64,000 nucleotides of DNA from Brevibacterium sanguinis (GTDB lineage Bacteria; Actinomycetota; Actinomycetes; Actinomycetales; Brevibacteriaceae). This document shows, piece after piece, positions 7,496-16,416 of the stretch. The notes under the pieces were generated by a model. It did not search any database. It saw only the letters and a program-made list of their open reading frames with translations, and was not told the origin of the DNA. The DNA is taken from positions 248,001-312,000 of the forward strand of contig NZ_QNSB01000001.1 in NCBI RefSeq assembly GCF_003315415.1, in the 5' to 3' direction. A program made the translations under genes and the position numbers. Positions within the stretch are counted from its first letter, which is position 1. Each line of letters opens with the position of its first letter.

Positions 7496-8665
7496 GTGGA
7501 TCTTTTCGAGTATCAAGCACGTGACCTGTTCGAGAAGCACGGAGTGCCCGTGCTCAAGGCCAAGGTCGCCACGACACCAGAAGAAGCGAAGAAGGCAGCC
7601 GAAGAGCTCGGCGGCGGCACCGTCGTCGTCAAGTCCCAGGTGAAGATCGGCGGCCGTGGCAAGGCCGGCGGTGTCAAGGTCGCGAAGAACCCCGACGAGG
7701 CCCAGGCCCGTGCGGAAGAGATCCTCGGCCTCGACATCAAGGGCCACATCACGGAGAAGGTGATGATCGCCGAAGGTGCGGACATCGCCGAAGAGTACTA
7801 CTTCTCGGTCCTCCTCGACCGCTCCAACCGCACCTACCTCGCCATGTGCTCGAAGGAAGGCGGAATGGACATCGAGCAGCTGGCCGAAGAGCGCCCCGAG
7901 GCGCTCGGCAAGGTCCCGGTCAGCGCGATCGACGGCATCGATGCCGCCAAGGCCGAGGAGATCGCCGCCGCCGCCGGCTTCGATGCCGAGACCGCCGCCA
8001 AGATCGCCCCCGTGCTGACCACGCTGTGGACCGTCTTCGAGAAGGAAGACGCCACCCTTGTCGAGGTCAACCCGCTCGTCAAGACCGGTGCCGGTGAGAT
8101 CATCGCCCTCGACGGCAAGGTCTCCCTCGACGACAACGCCGACTTCCGTCAGCCCGAGCACGCCGACCTCGTCGACATCAGTGCCGAGGATCCGCTCGAG
8201 CTCAAGGCCAAGAAGCTCGACCTCAACTACGTCAAGCTCGACGGCCAGGTCGGGATCATCGGCAACGGCGCGGGTCTCGTCATGTCGACCCTCGACGTCG
8301 TCGCCTATGCCGGGGAGAACCACGGCGGAGTCAAGCCCGCCAACTTCCTCGACATCGGAGGCGGCGCGTCCGCCGAGGTGATGGCCAACGGCCTCGATGT
8401 CATCCTCGGCGACGAACAGGTCGAAAGCGTCTTCGTCAACGTCTTCGGCGGCATCACCGCGTGCGACGCGGTCGCCAACGGCATCGTCAAGGCGCTCGAG
8501 ATCCTCGGTGACTCGGCCACGAAGCCCCTCGTCGTCCGCCTCGACGGCAACAACGTCGACGAAGGCCGCAAGATCCTGGCAGATGCCAACCACCCCCTCG
8601 TCACCCTGACCGACACCATGGACGGTGGAGCCGACAAGGCCGCCGAACTGGCTGCTGCCAAGTAA
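7496..8665 (+). CDS. sucC: Succinyl-CoA synthetase beta subunit (ADP-forming)
   Basis: With SucD forms the TCA-cycle enzyme that converts succinyl-CoA plus ADP (or GDP) and phosphate to succinate plus NTP. The 389-residue length from GTG 7496 is standard. ATP-grasp features are visible: [20 protein letters not shown] at the N-terminal nucleotide-binding region, [40 protein letters not shown] (metal-binding), and [18 protein letters not shown] and NVDEGRKIL at the C-terminal subunit-interface domain. AAGGAAG lies five bases upstream of the GTG. Longer in-frame extension to 7337 does not resemble the family. A -10-like AATAAA (about 7415) may be the promoter. sucD follows after 18 bases. Confidence 0.97.
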   Translation: MDLFEYQARDLFEKHGVPVLKAKVATTPEEAKKAAEELGGGTVVVKSQVKIGGRGKAGGVKVAKNPDEAQARAEEILGLDIKGHITEKVMIAEGADIAEEYYFSVLLDRSNRTYLAMCSKEGGMDIEQLAEERPEALGKVPVSAIDGIDAAKAEEIAAAAGFDAETAAKIAPVLTTLWTVFEKEDATLVEVNPLVKTGAGEIIALDGKVSLDDNADFRQPEHADLVDISAEDPLELKAKKLDLNYVKLDGQVGIIGNGAGLVMSTLDVVAYAGENHGGVKPANFLDIGGGASAEVMANGLDVILGDEQVESVFVNVFGGITACDAVANGIVKALEILGDSATKPLVVRLDGNNVDEGRKILADANHPLVTLTDTMDGGADKAAELAAAK

Positions 8666-8683
8666 GGAAAGGTCTTTACACCC

Positions 8684-9580
8684 ATGTCTATCTTCCTGAA
8701 TTCCGATTCGAAGATCATCGTCCAGGGCATCACCGGTGGCGAGGGCACCAAGCACACCGCGCGGATGCTCGCGGCGGGATCGAACGTCGTCGGCGGCGTC
8801 AACGCTCGCAAGGCGGGCACCACCGTGAAGCACGCTGACAAGGACGGCAACGAGCTCGAACTCCCCGTGTTCGCCTCCGTCTCCGAGGCGATGGAGGCCA
8901 CCGGGGCCGACGTCTCGGTGGCATTCGTGCCCCCGGCCTTCTCCAAGGACGCCGCGATCGAGGCCATCGATGCGAAGATCGGTCTCCTCGTCATCATCAC
9001 CGAGGGCATTCCCGTTCAGGACTCGGCCGAGGTCTGGGCCCGTGCTCAGGCGGCCGGCAATGCGACCCGCATCATCGGCCCGAACTGCCCCGGCATCATC
9101 TCCCCGGAGCAGTCCCTGGCCGGCATCATCCCGGCGAACATCACGAAGAAGGGCAAGCTCGGCCTCGTCTCGAAGTCGGGCACCCTGACCTACCAGATGA
9201 TGTACGAGCTGCGTGACCTCGGCTTCTCCACCGCGATCGGCATCGGCGGTGACCCGGTCATCGGCACCACCCACATCGACGCCCTCGAGGCCTTCGAGAA
9301 GGACCCCGAGACGGAGGCGATCGTCATGATCGGCGAGATCGGCGGCGACGCCGAGGAGCGGGCCGCGGCCTACATCAAGGAGAACGTGACGAAGCCTGTC
9401 GTCGGCTACGTCGCCGGCTTCACCGCTCCCGAGGGCAAGACCATGGGCCATGCCGGCGCCATCGTCTCCGGCTCCTCGGGCACCGCGCAGGCGAAGAAGG
9501 AGGCCCTCGAAGCCGCCGGCGTCAAGGTCGGCAAGACCCCGACCGAGACCGCCCAGCTCATGCGCGAGCTCCTCGCCTGA
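8684..9580 (+). CDS. sucD: Succinyl-CoA synthetase alpha subunit
   Basis: CoA-binding and phosphohistidine-carrying subunit of succinyl-CoA synthetase. The 298-residue protein has the Rossmann CoA site near the start ([18 protein letters not shown]), [43 protein letters not shown], and the phosphorylated histidine in [20 protein letters not shown] near residue 247. It is co-transcribed with sucC. A strong 13-bp hairpin at 9661-9692 ends the operon. Confidence 0.97.
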   Translation: MSIFLNSDSKIIVQGITGGEGTKHTARMLAAGSNVVGGVNARKAGTTVKHADKDGNELELPVFASVSEAMEATGADVSVAFVPPAFSKDAAIEAIDAKIGLLVIITEGIPVQDSAEVWARAQAAGNATRIIGPNCPGIISPEQSLAGIIPANITKKGKLGLVSKSGTLTYQMMYELRDLGFSTAIGIGGDPVIGTTHIDALEAFEKDPETEAIVMIGEIGGDAEERAAAYIKENVTKPVVGYVAGFTAPEGKTMGHAGAIVSGSSGTAQAKKEALEAAGVKVGKTPTETAQLMRELLA

Positions 9581-9660
9581 GATCTGCAGCCGTGCCGGCA
9601 TGCGCCGGCGCCAGGACTGCCGCCGGATCCCGTGGGACCTGCGCCTGATCGAATCGCTTC

Positions 9661-9692
9661 GACGGCCCCGAGCACTTCCGCTCGGGGCCGTC
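9661..9692. terminator. Bidirectional hairpin between sucD and the pucR-type gene
   Basis: GACGGCCCCGAGC (9661-9673) and GCTCGGGGCCGTC (9680-9692) form a perfect 13-bp stem with a six-base loop, between two convergent genes. There is no T-run, as is usual in high-GC actinobacteria. Confidence 0.8.
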
Positions 9693-9716
9693 GTCGTACC
9701 GCAACGGCGGCACTGC

Positions 9717-11297
9717 TCAACCGGCCCGGATCGCCAACTGGATCTCGGTGAGCAGGCGATCGCGCGGATCGCTGAGGTCGAGGCCCGTGAGTTTCTGTGC
9801 TCGCCCGAGTCGATACCTCAACGAGTTCGGGTGCACGGACAGCGAACGTGCCGCCTCCCGCAGTCCGCCGCCCGCGACGAGGAACGCGCGCAGGCTGTCG
9901 ACGAACGCGGAACCATGGTCCCTGTCGTGGGCGGCGAGGAGGTCGAGGCGGGGATCCCGCAGCTGGGCGTGCGCGGCAATCAGATCGAGAGTCTCCCTCA
10001 ACAGCACGGATGTGCGAGATTCCGACAGGGTCGAGACCCGCCGGGAGGTGTCGTCGACGGCATCGAGGACCCGGTCGACCTCGTGCCGTGCCGCGCGAAC
10101 CCTGCTGATCCCGGGTACGGGGGCGGCCAGGGCGGCGTGCAGGCGACCGCCGTCGAGAGCAGGGCGGGATTCGAGTCGGACGAGCATCTGCTCGAGCCAA
10201 TCGGTGATGACACCGGAGGGCCCCGGTGCTGGGAGCAGGACGTACGCGCGGGAGTCGAGCAGAGCAGTGACCGCGCCGGCGGCGTAGGCTCTGACATGGA
10301 GTTCGAGAAGCGAGAACACCGCGCCCAGGGCATCGTCGTCGGCGGATGCGATTCCGATGAGAGCCAGATCGGACTCGACGGGAATCGCGAAGTAGCCAGC
10401 GGCGATCTCACTGCCGACCTCACTGTGGGCGGAAAAGAGCCCGCGGATCATCCTGCCCTCGGTCGTGTGCACGACGGTGCTGCGCTGGAGCATCCCCGCG
10501 GCGCTCGCCGCTGCGCCGAGGACGACCTCCTCGGCTCCGGACGGGAACTCCTCGGCGCCCTCCTGCACCCAGATCGACCCCAGCAGCATGCCGGTGGGGC
10601 TGTGGATTCCGGCGACGAGGCGCCGCTTCATCCCCAGGGGATCGGCAGCCGGTACGTCGATCACCTGATCGGGGACGCGCAGGGAGGACATCACCCCCGT
10701 CTCCCTGAGCCAGGCCATCGAGTCCGGAGGAGCCTCCCGGCCGAGGATCGCGCGGGTGCGCAGTTCGTCGGCGCCCTTGCCCGACGACGAGTACGCGAGC
10801 ACCCTCTGGTGCTCGGCATCCTCGATCGTGACCAGCCCACCCGTTCCCTCGGCGATCACCTCGGCCAGGTCGAAGAGGTCGGTCGCCGAGGCGGAGCTCG
10901 CCTCCGCGCGCCCGCTCTCGCGTTCGAGCCGGTTCTGCAGCTGGGAGAACACGATCTCCCAGCGGGCGCGCGCATCGATGACGATGAGGAGGACTCGCCG
11001 GGCCTCGCACTGGTCCCGCAGGGCAGCGGTGACGGAGGCCGGCTTGATCACGAGTCCGGCTGGTGCTCGGGACCGCAGTGACAGAGCCGTGAGCCAGCAG
11101 CCGATGGATTCGGGAGAGGCTCCCGCGACGAGGACGAGGTCGGTGGCCCCGACCGGAGATCGCTCCGTGAGCTCGTCGGCACCGAGGATGGTCACGGAAT
11201 CGATGAGAACGTCGTCGGCCCATTCGGGCGGCGGCAGGTGCTCCGGCACCCGCGTCGATTCCAGACATGTCAGCACCTCGGTGAGTCCCAACGACAT
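9717..11297 (-). CDS. PucR-family transcriptional regulator
   Basis: A 526-residue regulator. The C-terminus carries the PucR helix-turn-helix (HTH_30): FLVAGGGLREAARSLSVHPNSLRYRLGR, then TGLDLSDPRDRLLTEIQLAI, which I recognise with confidence. The central region (about 150-350) is a GAF/CdaR-like sensory part and the N-terminus resembles the PucR ligand domain. Such proteins usually activate purine, amino-acid or nitrogen catabolic genes next door. It is divergent from a brnQ-type, FAD-oxidoreductase and ornithine-cyclodeaminase operon, its most likely target. The start is ATG 11297, with GGGGGTG just upstream; an in-frame ATG seven codons earlier is less likely. Inverted half-sites ATTCGATC/GATCGAAT flank the shared promoter region. 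Confidence 0.85.
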   Translation of the reverse strand: MSLGLTEVLTCLESTRVPEHLPPPEWADDVLIDSVTILGADELTERSPVGATDLVLVAGASPESIGCWLTALSLRSRAPAGLVIKPASVTAALRDQCEARRVLLIVIDARARWEIVFSQLQNRLERESGRAEASSASATDLFDLAEVIAEGTGGLVTIEDAEHQRVLAYSSSGKGADELRTRAILGREAPPDSMAWLRETGVMSSLRVPDQVIDVPAADPLGMKRRLVAGIHSPTGMLLGSIWVQEGAEEFPSGAEEVVLGAAASAAGMLQRSTVVHTTEGRMIRGLFSAHSEVGSEIAAGYFAIPVESDLALIGIASADDDALGAVFSLLELHVRAYAAGAVTALLDSRAYVLLPAPGPSGVITDWLEQMLVRLESRPALDGGRLHAALAAPVPGISRVRAARHEVDRVLDAVDDTSRRVSTLSESRTSVLLRETLDLIAAHAQLRDPRLDLLAAHDRDHGSAFVDSLRAFLVAGGGLREAARSLSVHPNSLRYRLGRAQKLTGLDLSDPRDRLLTEIQLAIRAG

Positions 11298-11316
11298 GCG
11301 ACACCCCCATCCCTTC

Positions 11317-11390
11317 ATTCGATCGTACCAATATTCGCGCTGAGTTTTGGATTGATGTGCGAAGTGTCCGGGGGTGGGGAGTGATCGAAT
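11317..11390. promoter_or_regulatory. Separated inverted repeat in the pucR/brnQ divergent promoter region
   Basis: ATTCGATC (11317-11324) and its exact complement GATCGAAT (11383-11390) are separated by 58 bases in the gap between the divergent regulator and transporter genes. This is a candidate pair of regulator half-sites; binding is inferred only. Confidence 0.4.
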
Positions 11391-11424
11391 AAGGGGAGTC
11401 CACCCATTTCAACGAGGAGATGAC

Positions 11425-11481
11425 ATGAACGAGAAGTCCGCACGCAGTGGTCAGCCGACGACGTCGGGATGCCGGCGATGA
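11425..11481 (+). CDS. Possible 18-residue leader ORF overlapping brnQ (ATGA)
   Basis: ATG 11425 has the best ribosome binding site in this gap (GAGGAG, about six bases upstream). It opens an 18-codon frame whose TGA (11479-11481) overlaps the brnQ ATG at 11478 as ATGA. The peptide starts MNEKSARSGQPTTSG. It may be a leader peptide coupled to brnQ. Alternatively, a one- or two-base indel near 11460 has split what used to be the N-terminus of the carrier. Confidence 0.45.
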   Translation: MNEKSARSGQPTTSGCRR

Positions 11482-12842
11482 GCGGGGGCGAACGGCTGTC
11501 GAAGGGCAAGGTCTTCGCGCTCGGGCTCCTGCTCTTCGCGATGTTCCTCGGCGCGGGGAACACGATCTTCGCGCCGATGGTCGGCCAGGGGGCGGGCGAG
11601 GACATGTGGCTGCCCATGTCGGGCTTCCTCATCACCGGTGTCGGGCTCGTGCTCCTGGCGATCATCGCGCTGTCGATGTGCGGCGGGGACGTCGAGGTCC
11701 TCGCCTCCCGGGTCTCGTCGAAGTTCTCCGCGGTCTTCTGCCTCCTGCTCTTCCTCGCACTCGGCCCGCTCTACGTCATCCCGCGGACCACCTCGGTGGT
11801 CTACGAGATCACGGTCAAGCCGAGCCTGAGCGCGGACCTGGCCGCCGGGCCCTGGGCCCTGCTCGTCTTCTCGCTCGTCTTCACCGTCCTCAGCGTGTGG
11901 CTGTCGCTGAATCCGAGCAAACTCGTCGACCGGATCGGCAAGGCGATCACCCCGGTGTTCACCATCCTGCTCGCCATCATCGTCATCCGGTCCCTGATCG
12001 CACCGATGGGTGACCCGCAGCCGGCGGTCGCCCCCTACACGGAGCATCCGTTCTTCCTCGGCTTCACCGACGGCTACGGGACCATGGACGCCCTGGCCGC
12101 CCTCGTCTTCGCGGCGGTCTTCATCCAGTCGATCCGAGGCCTCGGAGTGACGTCGAAGCGGGGCATCGCCATGACCTTCCTCAAGGCCGGCCTCATCACC
12201 GTGGTCGGACTCGCCCTGCTGCACATCAGCCTGGCGTGGATCGGTGCCTCGAGCGTCGAGGCGATCGGGCGTCCCGACAACGGCGGAGAGCTCCTGGCCG
12301 AGGCCTCGCGGCAGCTCCTCGGCTATCCGGGAGTGCTGATGATCGGCGGCGTCATCCTGCTCACGGGGCTGACGACGAACGTCGCCTGCATCACCTGCGT
12401 GGCCGACTACTTGGCCAAGAAGTTCCCGAAGCTCGGCTACCGCGGGTGGATGCTCCTCGTCGCAGGGGTGGGCTTCGTCTTCGCGAACTTCGGTCTGACT
12501 CTGGTGCTCTCCACGGCCCTGCCCGTCCTCTACCTCCTCTACCCGGTGGGAATGACGCTCATCGTGCTCGCGCTGTGCGACAGGCTCTTCGGCGGATACC
12601 GCGCGGTCTACGTCGGAGCGATCGTCGGCGCCACCGCGATCGCGATCATCGACGCGCTCAAGGCGGCGGGCGTCGCCGTCGACCAGCTGGACTCCTGGTT
12701 CTCCTTCATTCCCTTCTTCTCAGCAGGCGCGGGGTGGGTCGTGCCCGCCGTCCTCGGCGGCCTCATCGGCTTCATCGTCGCCACCACGGGCAGGCACCCC
12801 CACCCGGACCGCGCATCGGAACTCACGGAAGCGAGATCATGA
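11478..12842 (+). CDS. brnQ: Branched-chain amino acid carrier (LIVCS/BrnQ family)
   Basis: Cation-coupled importer of branched-chain or related amino acids in the cytoplasmic membrane. About 454 residues with around twelve hydrophobic helices. The family signature FLGAGNTIFAPMVGQGAG is in the first helix, and PRTTSVVYEI and LTGLTTNVACITCVADYL are further conserved regions. The ATG at 11478 overlaps the stop of an 18-codon upstream frame; ATG 11469 is an alternative start with no better ribosome binding site. It overlaps the next gene by ATGA at 12839-12842, so the three genes form a translationally coupled operon. The actual substrate may be a D- or cyclic amino acid, given the neighbours. 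Confidence 0.85.
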   Translation: MSGGERLSKGKVFALGLLLFAMFLGAGNTIFAPMVGQGAGEDMWLPMSGFLITGVGLVLLAIIALSMCGGDVEVLASRVSSKFSAVFCLLLFLALGPLYVIPRTTSVVYEITVKPSLSADLAAGPWALLVFSLVFTVLSVWLSLNPSKLVDRIGKAITPVFTILLAIIVIRSLIAPMGDPQPAVAPYTEHPFFLGFTDGYGTMDALAALVFAAVFIQSIRGLGVTSKRGIAMTFLKAGLITVVGLALLHISLAWIGASSVEAIGRPDNGGELLAEASRQLLGYPGVLMIGGVILLTGLTTNVACITCVADYLAKKFPKLGYRGWMLLVAGVGFVFANFGLTLVLSTALPVLYLLYPVGMTLIVLALCDRLFGGYRAVYVGAIVGATAIAIIDALKAAGVAVDQLDSWFSFIPFFSAGAGWVVPAVLGGLIGFIVATTGRHPHPDRASELTEARS

Positions 12843-14086
12843 CACGAACCTCAGCAATCGTCCTCGGAGGCGGCGCCATCGGCCTGGCCAGCGCCTACCA
12901 TCTGCGCAGGGACGGGTGGGACGTCACCCTCGTCGACGCCCACGCCCCCGGTGACAAGGCCTCGGGCCACAACGCGGGCTGGGTCATCCCAAGCATGTCG
13001 GTGCCGGTGACCGCGCCCGGAGTCATCCCCCAGGCGCTGAAGTGGATGAGCCGTCGGGACGGTCCCGTCTACGTCTCGCCGAGCTGGCGACCCGAGTTCC
13101 TCGGGTTCATGGCGAGGATGGCGGCGTCGTGCACCGAGCGGCGCTATGTCGAGGGATCGAAGACGCTGGCCGCGATGAGCGCGACCGCACTGTCGAGCAT
13201 CGACGACCTGCGCGCCGAGGGCGTCGAGTTCGAGATGCACGACGATCCGCTGACCATGCTCTTCACGGACCAGGAGAAGCTGCACCATCGCATCGAGGAA
13301 CTTCGCCTCATCGAGTCCGAACTGACCGGGTTCTCCTGGCGGGAGATGGATCCGGGGGAGCTGGGCGCACTTGCACCCGCCGTCACCTCCGATGTCGTCG
13401 CCGCCATCGAGTCGAAGGGCGATCGGTCTCTGGACCCCCGGTCGTTCGTGCTCGGCCTCGCCGAGGCGTGCGCCCGGGAGGGCGTCGACCTCAGGTACGG
13501 GAACACGGCCGCCCTGGTCCCCGCCGATGCCGGTCGGGCGCGCGTCGTCGTGGGCCGCGAGGTGCTCGAGGCCGACAAGGTCGTCGTCGCCGCCGGCGCC
13601 TGGACGAACGAGGTCCTCAGGCCGCTGGGCGAGAAGGTCGCCGTGCAGGCCGGGAAGGGCTACGGCTACGATCTGCCGCGCACCGCGGACGCGCCGACGG
13701 GTCCGATCTACCTCGCCGAGGGGAAGGTGGCCATCACCCCTCTCGAGAGCATGGTCAGGGTGTCGGGGACGATGGGATTCGGCGGACTCGACGAATCCAT
13801 CGACACCGTCCGTGCCGGAGGGATGATCAGTTCACTGCACAGGTACTTCGCGAACTGGCCTGCCGAGCAGTCGGTGCCGAGCCCCTGGACGGGACTGCGT
13901 CCCATGACACCCGACGGCGTGCCCGTCATCGGCGCACTGCCCGCCCACCCTCACGTCATCGTCGCCTCCGGCCATGTCATGCTCGGCATCAGCCTCGCCT
14001 CGGTGACGGGACGGCTCGTCACCGACCTGGCGGGCGGACGCGCCGCCGGCGACCTCTTCGACCGGCTCTCCCCGCAGCGTTTCTGA
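12839..14086 (+). CDS. FAD-dependent D-amino acid dehydrogenase/oxidase-like protein
   Basis: Flavoprotein of the DAO/DadA superfamily, 415 residues, expected to oxidise an amino acid to an imino acid. The dinucleotide-binding motif is at the N-terminus (VLGGGAIGLASAYHLRR, residues 8-24), followed by DKASGHNAGWVIPS (FAD contact, as in DadA). The C-terminal FAD-binding region has SPWTGLRPMTPDGVPVIGALP and ASGHVMLGISLASVTGRL. The GLRPMTPDG element fits DadA-like D-amino acid or proline dehydrogenases. The ATG overlaps the brnQ stop. With the ornithine cyclodeaminase-like gene 30 bases downstream it could oxidise a D-amino acid to an imine that the partner reduces to the L-form. Exact substrate unknown. 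Confidence 0.85.
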   Translation: MTRTSAIVLGGGAIGLASAYHLRRDGWDVTLVDAHAPGDKASGHNAGWVIPSMSVPVTAPGVIPQALKWMSRRDGPVYVSPSWRPEFLGFMARMAASCTERRYVEGSKTLAAMSATALSSIDDLRAEGVEFEMHDDPLTMLFTDQEKLHHRIEELRLIESELTGFSWREMDPGELGALAPAVTSDVVAAIESKGDRSLDPRSFVLGLAEACAREGVDLRYGNTAALVPADAGRARVVVGREVLEADKVVVAAGAWTNEVLRPLGEKVAVQAGKGYGYDLPRTADAPTGPIYLAEGKVAITPLESMVRVSGTMGFGGLDESIDTVRAGGMISSLHRYFANWPAEQSVPSPWTGLRPMTPDGVPVIGALPAHPHVIVASGHVMLGISLASVTGRLVTDLAGGRAAGDLFDRLSPQRF

Positions 14087-14116
14087 CCACCCACCTCCGA
14101 GACAAGGACTCGCCAC

Positions 14117-15055
14117 ATGACCGTTCCCGTCCACTCCGCTCCTCTGCCGTTCGTCACCGCCGACGAGGTCCGGCGGCGGATCTCCGTCGACACCGCGCGT
14201 GAGCTCATCGCCGCCCAGCTGAGGGCGGGATTCGACCCCGCCGATGACCCGCACCGCATCCCGATCGATGCCGGAAGCGGCCACCTGCTCCTCATGCCCT
14301 CGGTGCTCGGTCAGTGGGTGGGCGTGAAGATCGCCTCCGTCGCCCCGGGCAATCCCGACCGGGGACTGCCGAGGATCCAGGCCACCTACATGCTCATGGA
14401 CGCCGACACGCTGACGCCGCGGCTGCTCGTCGACGGCTCCGCGCTCACCGAGCTGCGCACGCCGGCCACCTCCGCCGTCGCCTGCGACCGGCTGGCCGCC
14501 GAGGACGCGAGGACGCTCGTCGTCTTCGGCACCGGCCCGCAGGCGATCGAGCATGTCGTCGCACTCGACGCGATCCGCGACCTCGCTGAGATCCGGATCA
14601 TCGGCCGCAGTCGCGGGCGGCTCACCTCGGCGCTCGAGATACTCTCGGCTCGCGGGATCACCGCGGAAGAAGGGCGCGTCGAGGACGTTCCCGACGCGGA
14701 CATCGTCGTGTGCGCCACCTCGGCGAGCCGGCCCCTCTTCGACGCCTCGCTCGTCAGCGTCGGCACCTGCGTCATCGCGATGGGCTCCCATGAGCCCGAC
14801 CTCCGAGAGCTGCCGGGCGCACTGCTGTCCGGTGCTCAGGTCGTCGTCGAAGACCGGGCGGCGGCGATGCGCGAAGCCGGAGACATCGTGCTCGCCGTCG
14901 ACGAGGGCCACCTGAGCGTCGAGGACCTCGTCCCGCTCGCCGACCTCGTCCGGGGGCGGGCCGCCCGGGACCCGCAGCGCGTGAATGTCTTCAAGGGCAC
15001 CGGGATGTCGTGGCAGGACCTCGCGGTCGCCTCGGGGCTGATGACGCACTCCTGA
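14117..15055 (+). CDS. Ornithine cyclodeaminase / mu-crystallin family protein
   Basis: NAD(P)-dependent enzyme of 312 residues. Members include ornithine cyclodeaminase, ketimine reductase, delta1-pyrroline-2-carboxylate reductase and alanine dehydrogenase. Visible features are LLMPSVLGQWVGVKIASVAPGN, the signature LTELRTPATSAVACDRLA, the Rossmann loop VVFGTGPQA (G-x-G-x-x-A), and ADIVVCATSASRPLFDA. Together with the upstream DadA-like oxidase, a role in reducing a cyclic imine (for example delta1-pyrroline-2-carboxylate to L-proline) is attractive; true ornithine cyclodeaminase activity is less likely. Last gene of the operon; a 14-bp imperfect hairpin follows. Confidence 0.85.
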   Translation: MTVPVHSAPLPFVTADEVRRRISVDTARELIAAQLRAGFDPADDPHRIPIDAGSGHLLLMPSVLGQWVGVKIASVAPGNPDRGLPRIQATYMLMDADTLTPRLLVDGSALTELRTPATSAVACDRLAAEDARTLVVFGTGPQAIEHVVALDAIRDLAEIRIIGRSRGRLTSALEILSARGITAEEGRVEDVPDADIVVCATSASRPLFDASLVSVGTCVIAMGSHEPDLRELPGALLSGAQVVVEDRAAAMREAGDIVLAVDEGHLSVEDLVPLADLVRGRAARDPQRVNVFKGTGMSWQDLAVASGLMTHS

Positions 15056-15063
15056 GCGTCCTC

Positions 15064-15097
15064 CCACCGCGGGCGGTGAGGCGACCGCCCCGGGTGG
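15064..15097 (+). terminator. Terminator of the brnQ operon
   Basis: CCACCGCGGGCGGT (15064-15077) pairs with ACCGCCCCGGGTGG (15084-15097) with two mismatches and a six-base loop, immediately after the operon's last stop codon. Confidence 0.65.
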
Positions 15098-15169
15098 CAG
15101 AGACTCCGCACCGTGGGCCGACTACCCTGGGAGGCAGAGACCAGCACAGCCCGAGGAGGAGCCCATCCC

Positions 15170-16237
15170 GTGACCCCGATCAGCACCGACCCCCAGGACC
15201 ACCCCCGCAACTTCGGCTCCGACAACTGGGCCGGCGCCCACCGGCAGGTCATCGACGCGATCGTCGCCGCCAACGTCGGGCACACGCCCGGCTACGGCGG
15301 CGATCCCTGGACGGCGCGCTTCGAGGAGGTCGTGCGGGAGCACTTCGGGCCCGACGCCCGGGCGTTCCCGGTGTTCAACGGCACCGGCGCCAATGTGCTC
15401 GGACTCCAGGCGGCGCTTCCGCGGTGGGCCGCCGTGATCACCGCGGCCAGCGCCCACATCAACTACGACGAGACCGGTGCCCCGGAGAAGGTCGGCGGGC
15501 TGAAGATCATCGGCGCACCGACCGCGGACGGGAAGCTCGATCGGGAGTCGATCGAGGCCGCGATCCTCGGCCGCGGCAGCGAGCACAACGCCCAGCCCCT
15601 GGCCGTGTCGCTGTCCCAGTCGACGGAATGGGGCACGACCTACCGCCCAGAGGAGATCAGGGAGATCGCCGAGACCGCGCACCGGCTCGGGATGATCCTC
15701 CACGTCGACGGCTCCCGGTTGGGCAATGCCGCGGCGTTCCTCGGCACCGATCTCGCCGCGCTGACGACCGAGGCAGGCGTCGACATCCTCAGCCTCGGCG
15801 GGACGAAGAACGGACTGCTGGGCGCCGAGGCGGTCGTCGTCCTCGACCCGGACATCGGGGAGGGGATGAGGTTCCTGCGGAAGATGAACCTGCAGCTGTC
15901 GTCGAAGATGCGCTTCCTCTCCGCGCAGCTCAACGCCCTGTACGAGGGGGACCTGTGGCGGACCTCGGCGGAGCACGCGAATGCGATGGCGCGACGACTC
16001 GGAGACGGTCTCGCCGAGGCGATCGCCGCGGGCCGTGCCCCCGGGGTCGCGCTCGTCCAGGAGATCGAGTCGAACGTCGTCTTCGCCCACCTGCCGCCCG
16101 AGGTGGCGGCGCGGGCGCGGGAGAGCTTCGCCTTCGCGCCATGGCCCCTGGGTGAGAACATCGCGCGCTTCATGTGCGCCTTCGACACCACCGAGGAGGA
16201 TGTCGACGCGCTCGTCGCCGTGATCGCGGGGGAGTGA
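15170..16237 (+). CDS. Low-specificity threonine aldolase family protein
   Basis: PLP-dependent aldolase that splits L-threonine or allo-threonine (and other beta-hydroxy amino acids) to glycine and an aldehyde. The 355-residue product has NFGSDNWAGAHRQVIDAI at the N-terminus, YGGDPWTARFEEVVREHFG, FNGTGANVLGL, ILHVDGSRLGNAA (the Asp that contacts the PLP ring nitrogen) and SLGGTKNG, whose lysine should carry PLP. The start is the GTG at 15170, with GGAGGAG eight bases upstream; an upstream ATG at 15113 adds residues unlike the family. TACCCT just upstream of 15113 may be the promoter. Weak hairpin after the stop. Confidence 0.88.
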   Translation: MTPISTDPQDHPRNFGSDNWAGAHRQVIDAIVAANVGHTPGYGGDPWTARFEEVVREHFGPDARAFPVFNGTGANVLGLQAALPRWAAVITAASAHINYDETGAPEKVGGLKIIGAPTADGKLDRESIEAAILGRGSEHNAQPLAVSLSQSTEWGTTYRPEEIREIAETAHRLGMILHVDGSRLGNAAAFLGTDLAALTTEAGVDILSLGGTKNGLLGAEAVVVLDPDIGEGMRFLRKMNLQLSSKMRFLSAQLNALYEGDLWRTSAEHANAMARRLGDGLAEAIAAGRAPGVALVQEIESNVVFAHLPPEVAARARESFAFAPWPLGENIARFMCAFDTTEEDVDALVAVIAGE

Positions 16238-16262
16238 GGCGGCGATGACCGTCGTCGCCGCC
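16238..16262 (+). terminator. Weak terminator-like hairpin after the aldolase gene
   Basis: GGCGGCGA (16238-16245) and TCGCCGCC (16255-16262) form a perfect 8-bp stem with a nine-base loop, starting at the base after the stop codon. Confidence 0.5.
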
Positions 16263-16416
16263 GGAGCCGCATTGCCGACCATTGTGCGCAGCAGCCGTCC
16301 CGCCCAGTGTCGGCACTACAGGCGAATCCGGCGTCTTGGTATGGTGAAGCAGCCCACAATCCGTTCGGGCACTTTCCGACGCCACCGAGGCGTCCATCGG
16401 ATTCAAGGATGAATAC

